From contig OX291551.1 in the NCBI GenBank assembly GCA_946406115.1, positions 1,860,001 to 1,924,000 on the forward strand: a stretch of 64,000 bases of DNA. Reading direction: 5' to 3'. The DNA is from Apoda limacodes (Eukaryota > Arthropoda > Insecta > Lepidoptera > Limacodidae). Both the position numbers and the translations under genes were made by a program. Of the stretch, positions 58,813 to 64,000 are shown piece by piece. Below the pieces are notes generated by a model, which was not told the DNA's origin, made no database searches, and saw nothing but the letters and a program-made list of their open reading frames with translations. Within the stretch, counting starts at the first letter, position 1. Every line of letters starts with the position of its first letter.

Positions 58813-59869
58813 GTGACGCACACATATACCTCACTTTTTACTTTTGTCCCAACTCGCTCCTTTTCTTTTCATTACCTACTGTAATTTCTAGCTATGTAAT
58901 GTAATTAATACCCGATGGTCTTAGAGGGTACTGTATTTTATTAAATTTTAATTTAAACATAGTAGATTTTTTTTAATAACTAGAATAGAAAACTGTACAG
59001 TCATTTGCTAAAGTCCATGCATAGTGTAAAGGTTAAAATTGCGTGAAGCCATTCTGTGAATCTCGCACTCACACATTAACATTATCAGAAATGTCAATAA
59101 TATTAACCTAATTAGGTTTAATTTTCTTTATACTAACCAGTTTATTTAAACCGTTCTTATATATTTTGGTTTCTTAACCTAACAAATTAATAAGGTGTAA
59201 ACAGCGGTGTTGTTCTACATAAGTATTGTTTATTTCGCATTAAAAGTTGTCTGCCCCGTGGCCCCGTGGTGTGATCCATAGACGCTGCGACTTAATTTGG
59301 CGAGCCTATGGTTCAAATCTCGCTACTTCCGTATTGAGTATTTTTGTTAGGAATTACATTTTTTTTATGTTTTGACATCTAGTTCTCTCTGAAAAGGACC
59401 AGTTGGTATGAGAACTTTTTGTTTTGTTTGCCAAAATTAAAACACATGCAATCTAATAAAAATAGTTTTTATTAAAATTTTATAATATTTTTTTTTGATA
59501 TATATATATATATATTTCCTATGGTTATAGCTTAAGTATTCGTTTTCGTCATTAAAAGAAAATTGAAACTTTACTATAAGAATAAAAAAAATACAAGTCA
59601 CCATTCATTCGGTAACGCTGCTGTTGCGCTGCTGTATTATTTACCCTTTTATAAGTCAGACTTATGCTGTGGGTTTTCTTGTATAGTAAACCACACGAGA
59701 AATATAAAAAAGTTTATGCCGCGACTTCGCCCGCATAGATTAGCGTAGATATTTTTGTAAAACTTATGTTATATAGTAATTATGTAATTAATTTATGACT
59801 GTAAAAGGTAGATACAAACACTGCCCCATAGGTTTGTCTGAGTAATTGTTCATATTCATGTACCTATGT
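58813..59869. other. Intron 14, AT-rich, tRNA-like relic, no further exon seen
   Basis: Positions 59253-59335 resemble a tRNA or SINE head: CCGTGGTGTGATCCATAGAC near the start and TATGGTTCAAATCTCGCT as box B. (TA)n lies near 59499-59514. No sequence resembling the HECT C-lobe. Confidence 0.45.
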
Positions 59870-60038
59870 GATAGCAAGTAGGTCTGTGTCTGTGGTCTTC
59901 TCACATTTCTTCCTTACGGGGAAATGGGGTAACTGTCTTTGGGCTTCGCCCATCTGCAGTGGTATTCTTCGCTACTTTGCACCGAAAGTAGGTGTCTGGG
60001 GGTTGACTTATGTCAAATTGGTCCTCTTTGCTTGGTGT

Positions 60039-61432
60039 TTAATTGTCTACCTCTTTGTCTTTCTCCATCTCTTTGACTACTAGGTCTCGAGAATACCCCA
60101 AGCCCTCGGGCGGCCGAGCGTGAAGCGGCGCCAGTCCTCTTATATGCGGCCAGACCGAGTTATCCACCTGCGTGAACATTCTCGTGGCCAACCTGCCGCC
60201 AAACTCTTCAATGGTCTCGACGCGGAGGTCTCTCGCTAACGTGGAGTTCCTCACGTATCTTGGTGCACCGGCTATGGTGCGTAGGCTGCGGTTTTGGGTC
60301 CTTTGTAACCGCTGGCGTTGGGACGTGCTGGCGAGCGCATACCAAGCCGGTGCGGCGTACGTGAGGCGGGGTCTTAAGTAGAATTTGAAGATCCCGACTT
60401 TCACACGAAGCGGGAGGCGGGCTGTGAGTACCGGTTGAAGGAGGGCCTGTGCCGCTCTCGTCTTTCCGATCACGGCTGTGATGTGCTTCCTCATGGATAG
60501 AAGGCGGTCAATTTTTACCCCTAGGTAGGTAGCCTCGGTAGTCCATTCGATGACCTGTCCATGGAACTGTAGCGGCGGTATTTTGGTATAACCCCGGAGG
60601 AGGATGGCTTGCGTCTTCCCGACGTTTACCGACAACTTCCACTTGGCTAGCCATTCTGGCAGGAGGTCTAGGCATCTCTGCATTTTGATGCGAGCGTGGC
60701 CTGCGGTGATAGAGCTGGTGATGAACGCGGCATCGTCAGCGCACAGGGCCAGTTCTGCTTCAGAGGTTTTAGGGAAGTCGTCGGTATATCTGCCATAACA
60801 AGCCGGTGAGAGACAGCTCCCCTGGGGTACACCTGCACTAATTGGGCGCTCTTCTGATAGCGCATCCTCTACTCTCACTCTGAATCGTCGCTGTTCTAAG
60901 AAGGAAGCGACGACATTTGAGATCCTTCTCGGTAGCGAGGATGTGGTCAGCTTGAACAGAAGTCCCTGGTGCCATACCCTGTCAAAAGCCTTCTCTATGT
61001 CCAGGAATACTGCAACAGCGTGCTCGTTCTTTTTTAGGGCTACTGCTATGTGGTGCAGTACCCTTGACAGCTGGAGAGTTGTGGAGTGTAAGCGCGAAAT
61101 CCGAATTGCTCCTGTCTGGGTACAATGTGCGAACTCATGTGCCTTAACAGGAGTTTTTCGAACACCTTCGAGATATTCGAGAGGAGCGTGACGGGCCGAT
61201 AGCTTCCTGGCTTCAGTATATTTTTCCCAGGCTTTGGGAGCATGATTACATGCCCTGTCTTCCACAAGGTGGGAAAGTGCCCCGTGCGCATGATCCCATT
61301 GAAAAGGCGTGTCAACGCCGCAATTGTTCTGAGGTGACGTAGCGCCGTGTTCGTAACCCGGTCAGCGCCTGGGGCTTTTCGGGGCATTGATCTTCTTATT
61401 TCCCGCTCCACTTGGCTCGGTGAGAAAACCAC
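60039..61432 (-). pseudogene. Jockey ORF2, reverse transcriptase part, one frameshift
   Basis: 61432-61046 encodes REIRRSMPRKAPGADRVTN, LPKPGKNILKPGSYRPVTLL and VPRQEQFGFR. The frame then shifts near 61095 and 61090-60039 continues STTLQLSRVLHHIAVALKKN, VFLDIEKAFDRVWHQGLLFK (A), SAGVPQGSCLSPACY (B), ALCADDAAFI (C; relatives have F or Y where this has C), YLGVKIDRLL and SLRTIAGAPRYVRN. The FADD-to-CADD change may itself impair catalysis. Confidence 0.87.
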
Positions 61433-61968
61433 TAGTCTTCGTCGAGGGCTATCGGTCGGGCGAAGTAGTCTCGAAGGTGTTTCTCCACTTGCTCGGTGTG
61501 AGCATGGTCGGTGGTCGGATTTGGCTGAAACTGTTCCTCCAGGTGTGTGGCAAAGATTTCTGCCCGGTCTTCTGCTCTATATCTCGGCGTCCCATCTGTT
61601 GCGAGAAATGGACGCACTGGAGCTTGCCCTTTTGTCATTTGGCGACAAAGACGGTGTATGCCAGTCCAGTCGTCACTTATGGTAGCGATGTGGCGCTCCC
61701 AGCTTTCGATTTGGTGTTCATCAATCAGCTTCTTGATGTGGTCCTGCATTTTGTTTAGGCGGGTCTTCTGAAAAGGGCATCTATCACGCAGCCATGATCT
61801 CAGAAGCCTTCTTTTTTCCGCAATGGCTTTCTTGATGAACGAGGGAAGTGATGAGAGCCTGCCTCTGCTGGCTACGGAGCTTGCCTCCGCCATGGCTGCC
61901 TGAATATTGTTGGTAATATTCAGGGCCAGTTCCTCCACATCTTCTGGATTGATGACTGGGCGTGTTTT
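61432..61968 (-). pseudogene. Jockey ORF2, linker between EN and RT
   Basis: AIAEKRRLLRSWLRDRCPFQ KTRLNKMQ, DWTGIHRLCRQMTKGQAPVR PFL and YRAEDRAEIFATHLEEQFQP are the standard linker motifs. Frame breaks lie at both ends (near 61970 and 61432). Confidence 0.85.
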
Positions 61969-61970
61969 CG

Positions 61971-62690
61971 TCAGCTCGTTATTCGCCGCGTGAAAACTTC
62001 CCAGTCAGTCTTATGACGTGGTGCTGGGGGAGATACCACTGCTGGCTGCTCCTCGATTACTACTAGGACTGGCAAGTGGTCCGATTTCATATCTTCCAGA
62101 AGGACTTCCTGGGTGATCTGGCTGGACAGACCTTTGTGAATGACTAAGTCTATGACGTCTGGAATGTGTGCCACACGGAAAGGATACTGTGTCGGCATGT
62201 CGGGGCCGTAGACACTGTAGCCATTTGTCTGTGCGTGGTCGAACAGTCGTCTACCATCTGGATTCATGGTCGTCGAGTTCCATGCTGGGTGCTTGCAATT
62301 GAAGTCCCCGGCGAGGATCGTTGGAAGGGGAGAGTCCAGAGGATCTTGTATCTCAGCCACTTGCAGTCGCGTTATCGGAGGTTTGTAAATAGCGTAGATC
62401 CTTAACGCTTGGCCTGAGACATACAATTCTACCCCCAAGGCGTATATGGAACTCGGCGATACTGTTGGTAGCGGTTGGTGGACTGTTCTTCGCTTAACCA
62501 GCACTGCCAGTCCTCTGTAGGCACCGTAGGCTGACAGCTCGTCCTGACGGTATACGTAGTAATTTGGGATTTTTAGACGGTCCCGCGACTGAAGGTGTGT
62601 CTCACTGATGAGCACCACATCGACGTCTTGGCTGGATAATAAGGCCCGCAGCATCCCAACCTTGTCTGCGAGCCCATGGGCGTTCCAATG
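61971..62690 (-). pseudogene. Jockey ORF2, endonuclease part
   Basis: LLSSQDVDVVLISETHLQ (catalytic Glu), GLAVLVKRRTVHQPLP, YAIYKPPITRL, ILAGDFNCKHPAWNS (GDFNxKH), IPDVIDLVI and MKSDHLPVLV (SDH) are all present, so the APE-type endonuclease core looks intact. Upstream of its first Met the frame continues to about 62690 (HWNAHGLADKVGM), so the true start is a little earlier. Confidence 0.87.
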
Positions 62691-62861
62691 TATGATCCTT
62701 AGCGATCTAGTGAAGGTGAGGCCGGAACGCTAAGATTTTCGCTAGACCGCTAAGGGCCACGGCGATTGGGTCTTCGTTTGTTCGAAGAGCTTTCAAGATG
62801 TCCTGCACAACTTCGATCGTAGCCTCGATGATCTGCAGCTTCAAGGAGTCATCTTTTTTAG

Positions 62862-63551
62862 CTAGGGCCGTCCGTTGAGTTTGTTTCTCGCCTCCCTCTT
62901 GAAGACGGGGCAGGACGCGTTATTTGCCGCGTGGGAGCCACCGCAATTTATACATGAGGCCAGCTGGTCTCTGTGCCGATCACAGTCTCGTGCAAAGTGA
63001 TCTTTGCCGCATCGAACACAGGCGATTTTGCGGTGGCATGCGTGGGAGGAGTGGCGAAATTGCTGGCATCGGTGACATTGCACCGGCCCGCGTTTCCCCC
63101 TCCAGGCGTCAATCTTGATGCCAGGCATGTTGAGCAGCTCGTTTATCTCGTAAATGACTGGCGTGAGGTCAGGTGTCCGCTTAAATTGGGCGTGGAAAAT
63201 GCAGCCCGGTCTTCCTTGCCGCGCCGAGATATGGCGGATATATTCCGGTTCGAAGCCCAGGGCCTCGAATTCTAGTTTGATGGCCTCTAAATCCGTGTCC
63301 GCCGGGAGCCCTTTGATGGCCACTTTCAGATTCCGTTCCGACGGCAGCTGGTATGAAAACCACGAGACACCTTCCAGCGTAGATAAGTACTGCTGTACTA
63401 TCCGGGACTCGTGGCCGTCTGTCGGCGAAAAACGTATGCCTCGGCCGAAGGGGCGAGCGTTTGCTGCTCTGCCAAGTTTCTGCCTTAGCGCCTTAAAAGT
63501 CGGGGAGGTGCTCGACGACCAGCGGCGGGTATTTTTCCTTCTTGGCGGCAC
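62862..63551 (-). pseudogene. Jockey ORF1, nucleic-acid-binding part with three zinc knuckles
   Basis: From FKALRQKLGRAANARPFGRG through FSYQLPSERNLKVAIKGLPA D, PGCIFHAQFKRTPDLTPVIY and three CCHC knuckles (CHRCQQFRHSSHACH, CVRCGKDHFARDC, CINCGGSHAANNASC). ORF1 protein coats the LINE RNA. The preceding segment (63849-63493) ends ... VVEHLPDF and then a stop, caused by one extra T in CGACTTTTAAGG near 63498; removing it from consideration, the two segments are contiguous. Confidence 0.87.
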
Positions 63552-63849
63552 TGGTCTGGGAAGGTTGGGTACCGTCTTGCGACGTGGTAGGCGGCGAGAT
63601 TGTTGCTGTTACGGCAGCTGCGTACGTAAAAGCAGCCGTCTCATCGGTGGGCGTCGCGACGGTCGTAGTTCCGGCGATAGGCCTCGCGGCGGAAGGACTC
63701 GCGGCGGGTGACGCGGTGGTAGGCGTCGCGACGGTCGGCGTCGCTATGGAGTGCGTCGCGGAGGAATGCGTCGCGGCGGCCGCGCGCATCGCGGCTCTCG
63801 GCGTCGCGGCAGACGGCGACTCGGCGGTAGGCCTCGCGGCGGTAGGCAA
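63493..63849 (-). pseudogene. Jockey ORF1 N-terminal Ala/Thr/Pro-repeat segment
   Basis: Low-complexity protein (ATPTVATPTTASPAASP and similar) from a GC-rich tandem DNA repeat, then KKEKYPPLVVEHLP, which leads into the core. KYPPLVVEHLPD is a conserved Jockey ORF1 phrase. Confidence 0.8.
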
Positions 63850-63860
63850 CGCGGCTGAAC
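63640..63860 (-). repeat. GC-rich short tandem repeat coding the Ala-rich ORF1 start
   Basis: Units of about 15 bases such as GCGGTAGGCGTCGCG, GCGGAAGGACTCGCG and GCGGTAGGCCTCGCG (plus strand), with multiples of three, so every frame stays open. Confidence 0.8.
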
Positions 63861-63868
63861 TGTGTCAT

Positions 63869-64000
63869 TGACTGTTTTTTTATAGCAATCTTTAGTTCCT
63901 TTGCAGCTTTGTTTAGTTTGGCTTTATCTAGAGGATGATGTGTGAGCTGCCAAGTTCTTCTTAGTCTGCGCTTGTCCAGGATCTTTTGTTTTATATCTGA
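63869..64000 (-). mobile_element. Second Jockey ORF2 piece abutting the ORF1 start
   Basis: The minus-strand frame reads KQKILDKRRLRRTWQLTHHP LDKAKLNKAAKELKIAIKK, the EN-RT linker of a Jockey ORF2 (KRRLRRxW ... K..LN.A...L). It lies immediately upstream of ORF1 of the neighbouring copy and continues past the window edge. Confidence 0.7.

Larger units (their letters stand above)
59870..63868 (-). mobile_element. Jockey-type LINE, near full length, three or more frameshifts (intron 14)
   Basis: On the minus strand ORF1 (63849-62862) precedes ORF2 (62654-60039) in the classical two-ORF Jockey arrangement. Order: Ala/Thr/Pro repeat, ORF1 core with three CCHC zinc knuckles, endonuclease, linker, reverse transcriptase. 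Single-base shifts interrupt ORF1 once and ORF2 at least twice. The 3' end is not clearly defined; 59870 is a guess. It lies antisense to the AREL1-like gene. Confidence 0.88.

Noticed and set aside
59253..59335. tRNA gene on the plus strand
   Set aside because: Only the box B region is convincing; the stems do not pair well.

Overview
The window looks like nuclear DNA of a moth or butterfly (Lepidoptera). AT-rich sequence carries short GC-rich exons, and the repeats have forms I recognise from lepidopteran genomes: a LINE tail around GGTGGCAAACAAGC, the 'agggttccgta ... tgtctgtctgtccg' element, the 'ctaatattataaatgcgaaag' element, tRNA-headed SINEs, and BEL/Pao and Jockey pieces. I cannot name the species.

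The only host gene I can assemble lies on the + strand and covers most of the window. Fourteen exons between 11540 and 58812 join without a phase conflict into 767 codons of an AREL1-type HECT E3 ubiquitin ligase. In order it has a SAM-like N-terminal segment, a hydrophobic segment, a filamin-type Ig repeat, a linker and most of the HECT domain. The start codon lies upstream of exon 1. The last part of the HECT C-lobe, with the catalytic cysteine, is not found after exon 14, so both ends of the gene are missing here.

Introns and flanks are packed with transposon debris. LINE family A (Jockey/CR1-like; about ten pieces on both strands) includes a nearly intact EN-RT copy at 37.2-40.9 kb and a 5'-truncated copy at 29.3-31.8 kb. 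LINE family B occurs at 42.4-43.7 kb and 46.6-49.85 kb. Jockey-type copies lie at 54.6-57.0 kb and 59.9-64.0 kb. There are also fragments of an RTE-like LINE, another LINE, BEL/Pao, a Tc1/mariner-like transposase, MITEs and SINEs.

Layout: 1-11.5 kb, flank or upstream intron with repeats and two minisatellites; 11.5-21.3 kb, exons 1-4; 21.3-33 kb, exons 5-6 plus BEL/Pao and LINE A; 33-44 kb, exons 6-8 in a LINE A cluster; 44.3-50.4 kb, a nested transposon bounded by long inverted repeats; 50.4-53.2 kb, the compact HECT exons 9-13; 53-64 kb, LINE copies and exon 14.

The points most worth checking are a 38-bp tandem duplication that copies a 5' splice site (exon 3), opposite-strand LINE A copies flanking exon 6, an inverted patch inside a LINE copy, and the nested element at 44.9-50.36 kb.
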